Source: JBCCCJ01 sp039029315 (lineage in GTDB: Bacteria > Bacteroidota > Bacteroidia > J057). Taken from it: DNA of 64,000 nucleotides. The first letter of the stretch is position 1. Each line of letters starts with the position of its first letter. Below the pieces are notes generated by a model. It searched no databases. It saw only the letters and a list, made by a program, of their open reading frames with translations, and was not told the DNA's origin. This document shows, piece by piece, positions 33,705 to 41,972 of the stretch. The translations under genes were made by a program, and so were the position numbers. The stretch is from NCBI GenBank assembly GCA_039029315.1, contig JBCCGK010000048.1, forward strand, positions 17,946 to 81,945, in the 5' to 3' direction.

Positions 33705-35807
33705 TCACCGCCGCTTTATATAAAACTCCACCCGCCTGTTCAACCTCCTGGTCTCTGGATGTGCATTGCTGGCAACGGGAACCGTCGGCCCAAATCCCTG
33801 TCCGGTAATTCTCCTGGCTGAAATCCCGTGCTGGATCAGATATTGCCGGACGACCTCTGCTCGTTGTTCTGACAATCTGCGAAGTTCAGTTGCACTACCG
33901 ATGTTATCTGTATGCCCTCGAATGTCAATCTCCAGAGTAGGGATGGCTTGCATGAGGTACACCAGACGATTGAGTTCAGGAAAAGAGGTCTCAATCAGAT
34001 TCGCAGTCGCTCTGTAGAAATATACCCGTTCGAGCTTAATCGTCTCTCCAATCTCAATTGGAGCCAGATACAGGTCTTTTTGAATTTCCCGAAACTGTTT
34101 GACCGGCCGTACATCCAGCGTATCGATCACGGAATAATAGCCGATGCGTTCAGGAAAAATCTGATATGCCTTGCCAAAAGGCAGGTACATGCTATAGGTT
34201 CCGACAGGATCAGCAGCTTCCGTATCCTTGACCAAAGAATCCGGGGACAAGTCAAGGCTATGCACTTGAGCACCTAGAGATACATTGGTCTTGCGATTGA
34301 GTACCCGGCCATAGACCCTGACGATGGGCTGCTTGCTGATGTCCAGAGGAATCCGAACCCCATAGAGATCATAGGTTCCGTGGACCGTATCTACTGTAGC
34401 CATAAACGCCCTTCTGGGACGTTCTGGAAGTGGAGTATACCAGGCATCCCATGTAGGACCATTGATCCTGGAACCAAGATTGAGGGGTTGACTCCATTGG
34501 GTCCAGGTATTGCTGAGTCGCTGACTGACATAGACATCTCCTGCCCCATATCCGGGATGCCCGTTGCTGGAAAAATAGAGGGTTTCGTTGTCTTTGTCCA
34601 AATAGGGGGTCATCTCACTGGCATATGTATTGATGGAAGGCCCCATGTTTTTGGGAGCTGTCCATCCATTTTTCCCTTTCAAACTCACATACAAATCAGA
34701 TTCTCCATATCCGCCGGAAGCCTGGGCCGAAAAAATCAATACCCGATGATCGTGTGAAAGATTCCATGTGGTAGGCGCTGTGGTACTCATGAATCGAGGA
34801 ATGGCGATGGGGGAGGGAGTATCCCATATATTCTCCTCTGAATTAAGTTGACGGGATTCCGCAATTCCTTGACCTCGACCTTGTCCGTTGGGATGATAAG
34901 AAGAACCCAACAACATCTGACTTGCTCTTGGATAGAGATAGACGACACTGTTTCTGTCTTGATTGTTCAGGGGCGCAGGGAGAAGTCTTGCAGGAGCCCA
35001 CATGGTATCGCCCTGTACATGGGTTTCCCAGATATCCCCCGCCTTCAACCATTGACTCGAATCTGATCGTGTATAGTAGAGCTGTCGTCCATTTCTGCTA
35101 AGAATTGGGGCGGTATCATGCAGGTCAGGATGATTGATGTTGCTGTCCAGGGGAGCTTTTCGGGCATTGAGGATTGGCCCTTCCACAAGCGGAATGTCTA
35201 TAGGCGGATGGCGAACAGTGAGTTCATCTATGACGAGTTCTACCTGCTGATTGAGAACAAATCCCAGCCGTTTTCCCAACTGTTTGGGCATTTTGAGAGA
35301 GTGAACTTCCCTGTCATTGACGAAAAAGAACAAGCGCCATCCTTGTTTTTCGATCAGCAATTCATTCGCTTCACCTGGTCGTCGGATTCGCCTGTTTCGT
35401 GTCCAGGGGCACAGTTCTGTTTCCGCTCCATCGATGACTTTTATGATTTTGAAATACCCTTCCGGGCGGATCAAAAAAGCATAATAGCTATCCTCGGCCT
35501 CATTCACACTCCAGCATATCCCGTGGCTGTTGTTGATGCCTGCGGGAGTTTGAGTCAGGAGGGCATAAAGGCTGAAATTTTTCTGTCGATTAAGGTATAA
35601 TTCATGTGTAAACAAAAAACTGCCTTCAACTGCCTGATGAGAGAGGGCCAGTTGTCCATTGGGGAGGAGGCGCGCACTGCTGTTGGATCTCTCTCCAAAA
35701 GCCCATCGGTAGGCATCAAGGGTGAAATCATCATGAAAGAGAATATGATCCTGGGCGATGAGCTGCCCGGAGAGCAAAAGGCAACAAAATATAAGGGAAT
35801 ACTTCAT
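33705..35807 (-). CDS. OmpA family protein with PD40 repeats and N-terminal beta-sandwich domain
   Basis: This 700-residue envelope protein has a signal peptide (1-18, ending LIAQ). Residues 20-215 form a concanavalin-like sandwich similar to the product of 35959-36600. Residues 230-480 hold PD40/WD40-like propeller repeats (APILSRNGRQLYYTRSDSSQ, EMTPYLDKDNETLYFSSNGH), and 490-560 look like a carboxypeptidase-regulatory-type sandwich. The C-terminal OmpA domain (about 590-700) has LDIRGHTDNIGSATELRRLS and RRVEFYIKR, which bind peptidoglycan. It is typical of Bacteroidota envelope proteins linking the outer membrane to the cell wall. Confidence 0.9.
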   Translation of the reverse strand: MKYSLIFCCLLLSGQLIAQDHILFHDDFTLDAYRWAFGERSNSSARLLPNGQLALSHQAVEGSFLFTHELYLNRQKNFSLYALLTQTPAGINNSHGICWSVNEAEDSYYAFLIRPEGYFKIIKVIDGAETELCPWTRNRRIRRPGEANELLIEKQGWRLFFFVNDREVHSLKMPKQLGKRLGFVLNQQVELVIDELTVRHPPIDIPLVEGPILNARKAPLDSNINHPDLHDTAPILSRNGRQLYYTRSDSSQWLKAGDIWETHVQGDTMWAPARLLPAPLNNQDRNSVVYLYPRASQMLLGSSYHPNGQGRGQGIAESRQLNSEENIWDTPSPIAIPRFMSTTAPTTWNLSHDHRVLIFSAQASGGYGESDLYVSLKGKNGWTAPKNMGPSINTYASEMTPYLDKDNETLYFSSNGHPGYGAGDVYVSQRLSNTWTQWSQPLNLGSRINGPTWDAWYTPLPERPRRAFMATVDTVHGTYDLYGVRIPLDISKQPIVRVYGRVLNRKTNVSLGAQVHSLDLSPDSLVKDTEAADPVGTYSMYLPFGKAYQIFPERIGYYSVIDTLDVRPVKQFREIQKDLYLAPIEIGETIKLERVYFYRATANLIETSFPELNRLVYLMQAIPTLEIDIRGHTDNIGSATELRRLSEQRAEVVRQYLIQHGISARRITGQGFGPTVPVASNAHPETRRLNRRVEFYIKRR

Positions 35808-35958
35808 GAAGGAGGATCTGTACCTGGATTGTTGGCCATCTAATCTAGACAGGCTAGGATGTGCCGTGAATTATACATGACACGAAGCGTATCGATTGAT
35901 AGAATCTACGCTCTAAGGTACGGAATTTTCAAAAAAAGGGAGAATTCTGTTTTCCCAT

Positions 35959-36600
35959 TCAATGATTGCCTCTTGCTTCTCTTGCGGAAGGATCGGGAAC
36001 ACTGACCTTGAAATAGTCTACCTCTATCTTCATGGTGCCATGAAAGAGAATCCCGGCATGCTGACTTCTGGGAGGATGGTAGCCGCTGACGAACAGGAGT
36101 TTTCCATTGAGATAATGCCGCACCTTATTTCCTTCTTTTTGAATCAGGAAAATATTTGGTTTGCCACTCTTATGAATCACTTCTGAATCTTCTGTCCAGG
36201 GCTTGATTTCATCATATTGGCCTCTTTCTTTACGCAGGATTGTATACTTCCCATTGGCACTGATCAGGAAGGTGAACAGATCGTCCTGGTTTTTCTTGGC
36301 ACCCCAAACCAAGCCAAATCCCATATTGCGGGCACCTGATTTTTGAGTGATTTTGAGTTCCATTTCGAAGTCTTGTTCCTTGGATAACTCCAATGGCTGA
36401 ACAAAAAAGTTGGGACTGAAGTCACTTTTTCCCTTAAGGATATATGACCCTTCAGCAATGGTTGCGACCAATCTTTTGGAATTGGTGATCTCCCAAAAAC
36501 GAGCATTGTTGTCAAAATCTTCATTTAGGAGGATGCTTTCCTGGGCGAAAATACTGACTGAAATAGAAGAGAAAAGGACAAAGAGTACAAACTGCTTCAT
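35959..36600 (-). CDS. Secreted protein with concanavalin-like beta-sandwich
   Basis: The 213-residue protein has a signal peptide (1-19, ending SIFAQ). One domain follows: ILLNEDFDNNARFWEI, FEMELKITQKSG, GFGLVWGAKKNQDDLFTFLI, KPWTEDSEVIHKSGKPNIFL and HYLNGKLLFVSG. The same order of motifs (DDFTLDAYRW, GICWSVNEAEDSYYAFLI, CPWTRNRRIRRPGEANELLI, FFVNDREVHSL) occurs at the N-terminus of the OmpA protein next door, so the two domains are paralogous. It may bind glycans or proteins; no enzyme motif is visible. Confidence 0.78.
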   Translation of the reverse strand: MKQFVLFVLFSSISVSIFAQESILLNEDFDNNARFWEITNSKRLVATIAEGSYILKGKSDFSPNFFVQPLELSKEQDFEMELKITQKSGARNMGFGLVWGAKKNQDDLFTFLISANGKYTILRKERGQYDEIKPWTEDSEVIHKSGKPNIFLIQKEGNKVRHYLNGKLLFVSGYHPPRSQHAGILFHGTMKIEVDYFKVSVPDPSAREARGNH

Positions 36601-36687
36601 AACAGAAAATCTGGAGTGTGTTGGTCAAGAGCTTCCAATAAGGTCCTGAGATTTTAGACAAAAAAATCGGGCATTTTGCATGAAACC

Positions 36688-37311
36688 TTACTTGTCTGTG
36701 CAAATCTGAAACACTATGACCAGGGCCATGATTGAAAATATTTCAGGATAATCATCCAATGAATCCTGATCTTCTATTCGGACCATGGGGCGCTTGGCTG
36801 GCTGGAAGAAAAAATGGATCAAATCTACTTCCGTGTGTGTATGAGGGCGTTGTATATCAGGGGGGGAGTGAATGCGCTTAAATAAACGAAAACCTATTTG
36901 CTCGGCAGATGCCCCCTCAACAGGAGCCACACATTGAAGAAATACCGTATCTCCAGGACTGCTCAGCTTCCAGGATTTGTGATCAGGATCAGAGCTGTTT
37001 GTCTGCCAAACATCTGCTTTCATTTGACCAAGCGAAATGGTCGCATACAAAGAATCGCGATCCGCAAAAAACCTTATCAACCCGCCTGGGTCATCATAAA
37101 TTTCCCAGGTCTCCACATGTTGAATTCTTTTCAACGATCGCAAAAAAAGAACTTGCCCCAGAATGTCATCATAGACTCGGATCGAAGTAATTGAGGATTT
37201 GCCGCCGCTCCTCTTGCCCCTGCCTTTGGCATAGCTGAAGGCAGACTGTGCATATGAGCAGCCTCCAATCAACCAAAGTATTAAGCAAAACCCAATCAAC
37301 CTCCTAGTCAT
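36688..37311 (-). CDS. Putative lipoprotein of unknown function
   Basis: The 207-residue protein starts at ATG 37311 (the frame extends further, but without a signal sequence). The N-terminus is hydrophobic with lipobox IGGC, Cys18; cleavage as an ordinary signal peptide after SYAQ is also possible. A basic stretch, KGRGKRSGGK, follows. The remainder is strand-rich (VETWEIYDDPGGLIRFFADR, ATISLGQMKADVW) and not recognised. It precedes the 35959-36600 gene on the same strand by 87 nt. Confidence 0.65.
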   Translation of the reverse strand: MTRRLIGFCLILWLIGGCSYAQSAFSYAKGRGKRSGGKSSITSIRVYDDILGQVLFLRSLKRIQHVETWEIYDDPGGLIRFFADRDSLYATISLGQMKADVWQTNSSDPDHKSWKLSSPGDTVFLQCVAPVEGASAEQIGFRLFKRIHSPPDIQRPHTHTEVDLIHFFFQPAKRPMVRIEDQDSLDDYPEIFSIMALVIVFQICTDK

Positions 37312-37627
37312 GATCCTATCAGTGGTTAAGACTTCACACCTTCTGGATGATAGAAAATATGAAGATATAGGATGTTTTTGCAAGGACCACGCCACAAAAT
37401 GAGATGTTTCTTTAAAAAATGAAAAACTTCCTGTTGTGGCTGTTTGAAGCATATGTGAGCAAATATCGCTGTAATTTTTCAATTTCCGTTATTTTTTTTA
37501 TAAAAAATGAACGATTATTACAAGTTTTTTTGATGTGTAAGAAATGAGAAAAGCTGATCTAGGGAGTCCGGGGAGGAAACAAGAAATTCGATCATGAATT
37601 CTTAAACAAGGCTAAAATCAAAAACAA
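37312..37627. other. AT-rich divergent intergenic region
   Basis: These 316 bases lie between divergent genes. Near 37480-37530 they become strongly A/T-rich with T runs, as expected around promoters. I see no full TAnnTTTG match, RNA gene or repeat. Confidence 0.4.
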
Positions 37628-37963
37628 ATGAAAGTTTCAGTTACTAAACGGCACATCACATCAGCAAAACGAAGCGAAGGAAGATTAACCCCCATCGAAG
37701 TGGCAGTGATGGATCTGGATTGTTTTGCAGAAATCAACCTGCTTGCAAGTTCTCCTTCGGGTTATTCGCTCGAAGTGGATGGAAGCCGTGTCAAATTGCC
37801 TCGATCAGTGCAGACAGCTTTGGAGGTATGGGAGATTCAAGGAGACATGAAGCCCGTCTCTTTTGACTTGCCCATCGAAGATCCCTTTCTTTCTTCAGAA
37901 GACTTGTTGTTGGACAATTTTGATGAAGGATTAGATTTGGGATACGGATTCGGATATGCCTAA
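37628..37963 (+). CDS. Hypothetical protein, 111 residues
   Basis: The small soluble protein opens MKVSVTKRHITSAKRSEGRL then TPIEVAV. It continues with SLEVDGSRVKLPRSVQTALE and an acidic C-terminus with a Gly/Tyr-rich end (DLGYGFGYA). The order V-T-x-x-H-I, P-I-x-x-A, V-x-G and L-P-x-x-V recalls small proteins of unknown function found in phages and bacteria (start of the type MKVTVTxxHI). That resemblance is from memory and unverified. It has no signal peptide and is monocistronic. Confidence 0.6.
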   Translation: MKVSVTKRHITSAKRSEGRLTPIEVAVMDLDCFAEINLLASSPSGYSLEVDGSRVKLPRSVQTALEVWEIQGDMKPVSFDLPIEDPFLSSEDLLLDNFDEGLDLGYGFGYA

Positions 37964-38047
37964 AGAAAGGGAGAGGAGGGAGCGATACAAGGAAGTGAGA
38001 CAGTGAATAGGCATTCAGTTCTCTTTCTCCTCCCCACCAGTTGGACT

Positions 38048-39793
38048 TCACAACTGCCCTATTACATCATCTCCACGAGGATCAGCACCGCCCTGCAATC
38101 TGCCATTGGGGAGTATCAGGATGGCATCTACACGACCGATGGGATCTTGTCGCTGCTTAAAGCGATGGCCAAAGTGGGACAAGACCTCCTGAACTTCAGG
38201 AGTAAAAGTAGATGCTTCGTGTTGAATCACGTCTGGAAGCCACTGATGATGGAACCGAGGCGCATTCACAGCGGATTGCATATCCATGTCAAAATCGATC
38301 ACATTGACGATTGTCTGAAAGACAGAGGTAATGATGGTAGAGCCACCAGGGGAGCCTACAACCATGAATAAGCTGCTATCCTTTTCAAGGATTGTAGGTG
38401 TCATGGAACTCAACATTCGCTTGCCAGGCGCAATCGCATTGGCCTCTGCCCCCAACAAACCAAAGGCATTGGGGAACCCGGCCTTGGCACTGAAATCATC
38501 CATTTCATTGTTGAGAAAGAATCCCGCTCCACCCACCAACACACAGGAACCATAATATCCATTCAAGGTGGTGGTAAGGGCAACCGCATTCCCCTCGGGG
38601 TCTACGATCGAAAAATGTGTAGTCTGTTCTGATTCAGCAGGGATTTCTCCAGATTGGATGCGAGCACTCAGGGTGGCTTGTTGGGGATCGAAGTCTTCCA
38701 TTCGATCTGCATTATAGGTCGAATCTAGCAGGGTGGATATTGGAACAGGATAGAAATCCATATCGCCCAGATGCTTGGCTCGGTCTGCATATACTCTCCG
38801 CTCAGCCTCTACCATCAGATGAATGGCGTCAGCACTCAAGGGGCCATATGTCTTCATGGGGTAGGCCTCAATACTTTTGAGTAGCTGGATCAGGGCAACT
38901 CCTCCACTGGAAGGGGGAGCCATACTGATGACCTTGTGCCCCCGATATGTGCCGCTAATCGTAGGTCGCCAAATGGCCCGATAGGAGTGAAGGTCCTGAT
39001 GGGTAATCAGCCCACCGCCCCGCTTCATTTCTTCCACAATTTTGTCAGCAGTCTTTCCTTCGTAGAATCCTGCTGGCCCATGATCCCGAATCAGGGACAA
39101 GGTATGGGCAAGATCTGGCATGAAAATCCTGTCGCCAGCTTGCCAACGGATTTTGCTGGTAAAAGCATTGGATTGGGTGCTGAAGGCGCGGATATAAGGC
39201 AATTTGTCATTCAGTCTTGTCGCTTCTTTCTCCGTAAGGACAACCCCTTCTCTGGCCAGCCGGATAGCAGGTTGAATCAAAGAAGCGAAGGGTAATCTTC
39301 CGAGAGAATCATGCGCCTGATACATGCCTTGCACACTTCCCGGAACCCCAGAAGCCTTATGACCATACCAACTCATGTTTTTGATGACCATGCGATTGTT
39401 GTCCAGAAACATGTCCCGATGTGCAGCCGAAGGAGCAGATTCCCGAAAATCCAGTGAATGGATGGTCCCGTCCTGCTGTCGAGAGAGGAGAAATCCGCCT
39501 CCACCAATATTGCCAGCCCAAGGGAGGACAACCGCTAAGGCAAACTGCACACCGACGGCAGCATCGATCGCATTGCCTCCTTGTCGGAGAATCTCACTCC
39601 CTACTTCGGCAGCCAGTGGGTGGGCACAGACGACCATGCCTGAGGAGGAAGAGAGGGTATCGCGGGCAAGACTAAGCTGAGACCCTTCTGCTTCTCTGGG
39701 CGTACATGAGGTGCCAGCTGCTCCTAAAAGCAGGACCCACCAGCAAGAGTACACCAAAGATCCAACAGGAAAGTGGAAGAAAAAGGATTTCAT
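38048..39793 (-). CDS. ggt: Gamma-glutamyltransferase, lipoprotein type
   Basis: The 581-residue protein starts at ATG 39793, which opens a lipoprotein signal with Cys30 in GTSC. The family N-terminus has HPLAAEVGSEILRQGGNAID, followed by NIGGGGFLL. The autoprocessing and catalytic Thr391 is in TTHFSIVDPEGNAVALTT, and GSPGGSTIITSVFQ is near the C-terminus. The proenzyme cleaves itself before Thr391 into large and small subunits. It hydrolyses or transfers the gamma-glutamyl group of glutathione and related peptides in the periplasm. It appears complete. Confidence 0.95.
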   Translation of the reverse strand: MKSFFFHFPVGSLVYSCWWVLLLGAAGTSCTPREAEGSQLSLARDTLSSSSGMVVCAHPLAAEVGSEILRQGGNAIDAAVGVQFALAVVLPWAGNIGGGGFLLSRQQDGTIHSLDFRESAPSAAHRDMFLDNNRMVIKNMSWYGHKASGVPGSVQGMYQAHDSLGRLPFASLIQPAIRLAREGVVLTEKEATRLNDKLPYIRAFSTQSNAFTSKIRWQAGDRIFMPDLAHTLSLIRDHGPAGFYEGKTADKIVEEMKRGGGLITHQDLHSYRAIWRPTISGTYRGHKVISMAPPSSGGVALIQLLKSIEAYPMKTYGPLSADAIHLMVEAERRVYADRAKHLGDMDFYPVPISTLLDSTYNADRMEDFDPQQATLSARIQSGEIPAESEQTTHFSIVDPEGNAVALTTTLNGYYGSCVLVGGAGFFLNNEMDDFSAKAGFPNAFGLLGAEANAIAPGKRMLSSMTPTILEKDSSLFMVVGSPGGSTIITSVFQTIVNVIDFDMDMQSAVNAPRFHHQWLPDVIQHEASTFTPEVQEVLSHFGHRFKQRQDPIGRVDAILILPNGRLQGGADPRGDDVIGQL

Positions 39794-39948
39794 CAAAACC
39801 ACAATGATCTGGTTTACACAGACAGGAATAGAACCAAATTGCGAGCCATTCTTGTCAAGAACACTAGGTTTTGAGATTTTTTTTTCGTGTGCCTTGAGAA
39901 TCCAGACTTTTACATGAATGCTTTCTATGGACATTGCCCATTTGGTAC

Positions 39949-39984
39949 ATATGCCCTGACGTTTAGCTAAACGCCAGGGCATAT
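39949..39984. other. Long near-perfect hairpin, no T tract
   Basis: Arms 39949-39965 and 39968-39984 are complementary at 16 of 17 positions with a 2-nt centre (ATATGCCCTG outer part, CGTTTA inner part). It lies 90 nt after the stop of the barrel gene at 40075 and 155 nt before the ggt start. The absence of a T run on either strand makes it an atypical terminator; a protein-binding dyad or REP-like palindrome is also possible. Confidence 0.6.
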
Positions 39985-40074
39985 AGGGGGCACCTGGAAA
40001 TGGTCCATAACAATCACACAATCCCAAATAATCTATTGGGCTTCTCCGGTGCATAAGAAGAGAGCAGAATGAGG

Positions 40075-40815
40075 CTAAAAGGCTACTCCAAAAGATAAGC
40101 CACTCCTAAATACAGGCCAGGTAACACCTGGAATTCTGAACTTGAGTGTGTTGATATCTTCCAGGGAGATTTCCTGATCGATGAAAGGAATCTCCTCCTG
40201 AATATACAGATTCAACTCATCGACATACTTCTGAATATCATTTTGAATCGGACCATTGAGGATGGTTCCTGTGTGACTGACTGCGCCAAAAGTAATGCCC
40301 AGACCACCATGCCATTCAATCGAAAAGCGTTCGGCAATGATCCACTGGTAGCCAAGAGAAAATCCAGGTCCGAGTGCACGGAATCGGAAGTTGGACTCGA
40401 TATTGGAGACCTCAGCATTATCATTGAAAACAGCATCCACAGCCGTTTTGTATTGCAAAAATCGAACAAAAGGATCGAGAAAGAATCCTTGGGGTGCTTT
40501 CCCGCCGGGATAATATCTGAACTCAGGCGTAAAGGTGAATCCATTGAGATTGATGGCAGTGGAGGAAAAGTTGCCAGTAGTATCCAGGTTGGAGATAGAG
40601 CCAGCCAGTCCTTCATTGAAATCCGTTCTCAGAAAAAAGTTGGTGCCAAGACCAACAGCAATCTTATCAGTAAAGGTATGCTCATAGGAGATGGCAAAGG
40701 TTCGAATGGCCAGTTTGAGTGGAGAGATCTTTACGACATTGTGTTGTGTCAGGGCGCTGCTCACACAGAGCAGCAGGATGGGCAACAATACGGACAATCT
40801 TTTTGTGAGGTTCAT
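40075..40815 (-). CDS. Outer-membrane beta-barrel protein
   Basis: This 246-residue protein starts at ATG 40815 with a signal peptide (1-24, ending SALTQ). The rest is made of alternating strands with aromatic caps: LAIRTFAISYEHTFTDKIAV, GFTFTPEFRYYPGGKAPQGF, PGFSLGYQWIIAERFSIEWH and a final VFRSGLSFGVAF. FRYYPGGKAPQGFFLDPF resembles DUF3575-type outer-membrane proteins. Probably an eight-strand barrel; function unknown. A near-consensus TATCTTTC box is at 40859-40866 on the minus strand, 43 nt upstream. Confidence 0.8.
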   Translation of the reverse strand: MNLTKRLSVLLPILLLCVSSALTQHNVVKISPLKLAIRTFAISYEHTFTDKIAVGLGTNFFLRTDFNEGLAGSISNLDTTGNFSSTAINLNGFTFTPEFRYYPGGKAPQGFFLDPFVRFLQYKTAVDAVFNDNAEVSNIESNFRFRALGPGFSLGYQWIIAERFSIEWHGGLGITFGAVSHTGTILNGPIQNDIQKYVDELNLYIQEEIPFIDQEISLEDINTLKFRIPGVTWPVFRSGLSFGVAF

Positions 40816-40904
40816 ACGGGTAGGGTTTATTGTATTGGCAATGATTAAAATATGATCTGAAAGATAGATATTGTTTGCTTCAACTATGACAGTTCTGAGG
40901 GAGA

Positions 40905-41870
40905 CTACCCTCCTACCGAAGACAAAATTTGCTGGAGAAGGGGTAAGCCAATCTTTCGGCCACAAAGGACCAGCCCAACTTTTTTTCCCTTGAATCTGCC
41001 AGGATTTTGGAGAACAGCAGCAATCGGTAAGGCTGCGGCTCCCTCGACCAGATGATAGTGTTTTTCCATCAACCAAATAAGGGCCTGTTGGATTTCTTCT
41101 TCAGAAATTAACATATACTCATCGACCAATGCCTGACAGATTGGGAAGGTGATACTTCCTGCTTCCAGGCCGCCGGCTGTCCCGTCAGACAAGGTTGGGA
41201 GAGATTCCATTTCCCAGATTTCGCCTCGCTTGACTGACTCGTACATTACGGGAGAATTGACCGGTTGACATCCAATTATCTCGATATCTGGTTTGACCGA
41301 TTTGAGGTAGGTAGAGATGCCTGATATCAGACCTCCGCCTCCAACTGAGATCAGAACACAGTCCAGCTCAGGAATTTGGCGCTCCAGTTCAATGCCGATG
41401 GTTCCCTGCCCTGCAATGATAAATGGATCATTGTAGGGAGAAATGAATTCCTGTCCGCTTTCTGCGGCACTTTCCCTGGCTTTGGTTTCCGATTCCAGCG
41501 AATCTTGCCCATGGTAGACCAATTCGACATCATACAACTTCATCGGTGCGACCTTGGCTGGAGAAACAGTCTCAGGCAAATAGATCTTTCCCTTGCAATG
41601 GAGTTTGTCAGCGATATAAGCAAATGCAGACCCATGATTGCCAGTAGAAGCTGTGATCACCCCATGCTCTCTTTGTTCTGGTGAAAGCGACAATACCTTG
41701 TTTGTCGCCCCTCGTAGCTTGAATGAACCCGTCGTCTGTAAGTGTTCCAACTTGAGCCATATCTCTCCTTCGCACAATTGACTGAGCCAGGGAGAATATT
41801 CGACCATGGTTTCCAATACATATGGCTGGATGCGTTCGTGGGCTACCAGAATATCTTTTGCTAGATCCAT
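40905..41870 (-). CDS. Threonine/serine dehydratase (PLP-dependent)
   Basis: The 321-residue protein starts at ATG 41870, supported by a promoter box 4 nt upstream; the longer frame would overlap that promoter. It has the fold-type II PLP signature GSFKLRGA with Schiff-base Lys51, and a phosphate-binding glycine loop SVGGGGLISG. STGNHGSAFAY is the substrate-binding loop. It deaminates threonine (and serine) to a 2-oxo acid and ammonia. It lacks the C-terminal ACT-like regulatory domain of biosynthetic IlvA, so it is closer to catabolic TdcB-type enzymes. Serine racemase is an alternative. Confidence 0.9.
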   Translation of the reverse strand: MDLAKDILVAHERIQPYVLETMVEYSPWLSQLCEGEIWLKLEHLQTTGSFKLRGATNKVLSLSPEQREHGVITASTGNHGSAFAYIADKLHCKGKIYLPETVSPAKVAPMKLYDVELVYHGQDSLESETKARESAAESGQEFISPYNDPFIIAGQGTIGIELERQIPELDCVLISVGGGGLISGISTYLKSVKPDIEIIGCQPVNSPVMYESVKRGEIWEMESLPTLSDGTAGGLEAGSITFPICQALVDEYMLISEEEIQQALIWLMEKHYHLVEGAAALPIAAVLQNPGRFKGKKVGLVLCGRKIGLPLLQQILSSVGG

Positions 41871-41874
41871 TGGG

Positions 41875-41882
41875 CAAAGGTA
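41875..41882 (-). promoter_or_regulatory. -7 box (TACCTTTG) of the threonine dehydratase gene
   Basis: The minus strand reads TACCTTTG, a full TAnnTTTG match, ending 4 nt before the ATG at 41870. It supports that start over the longer frame and suggests a leaderless transcript. On the other strand, TAAACTTG at 41936-41943 is a one-mismatch box for the divergent uxaA gene. Confidence 0.6.
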
Positions 41883-41972
41883 GGAAAATAAGTATCGACT
41901 AAGGGTTGTTGCTACAGAGTTCCAGGAAGTTTTTTTAAACTTGCATCTCTTACAATTCAAAGATATAGATCT

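Noticed and set aside
37312..37482. N-terminal extension of the 36688-37311 gene up to 37482
   Set aside because: The extension has no signal sequence, while ATG 37311 opens a good lipoprotein signal. The extension reads promoter-region DNA.
39794..40054. N-terminal extension of ggt up to 40054
   Set aside because: It would translate through the long hairpin at 39949-39984 and place 87 unusual residues before a complete lipoprotein signal peptide.
40816..41076. N-terminal extension of the 40075-40815 barrel gene
   Set aside because: It overlaps the 3' end of the threonine dehydratase gene in another frame and precedes a normal signal peptide.
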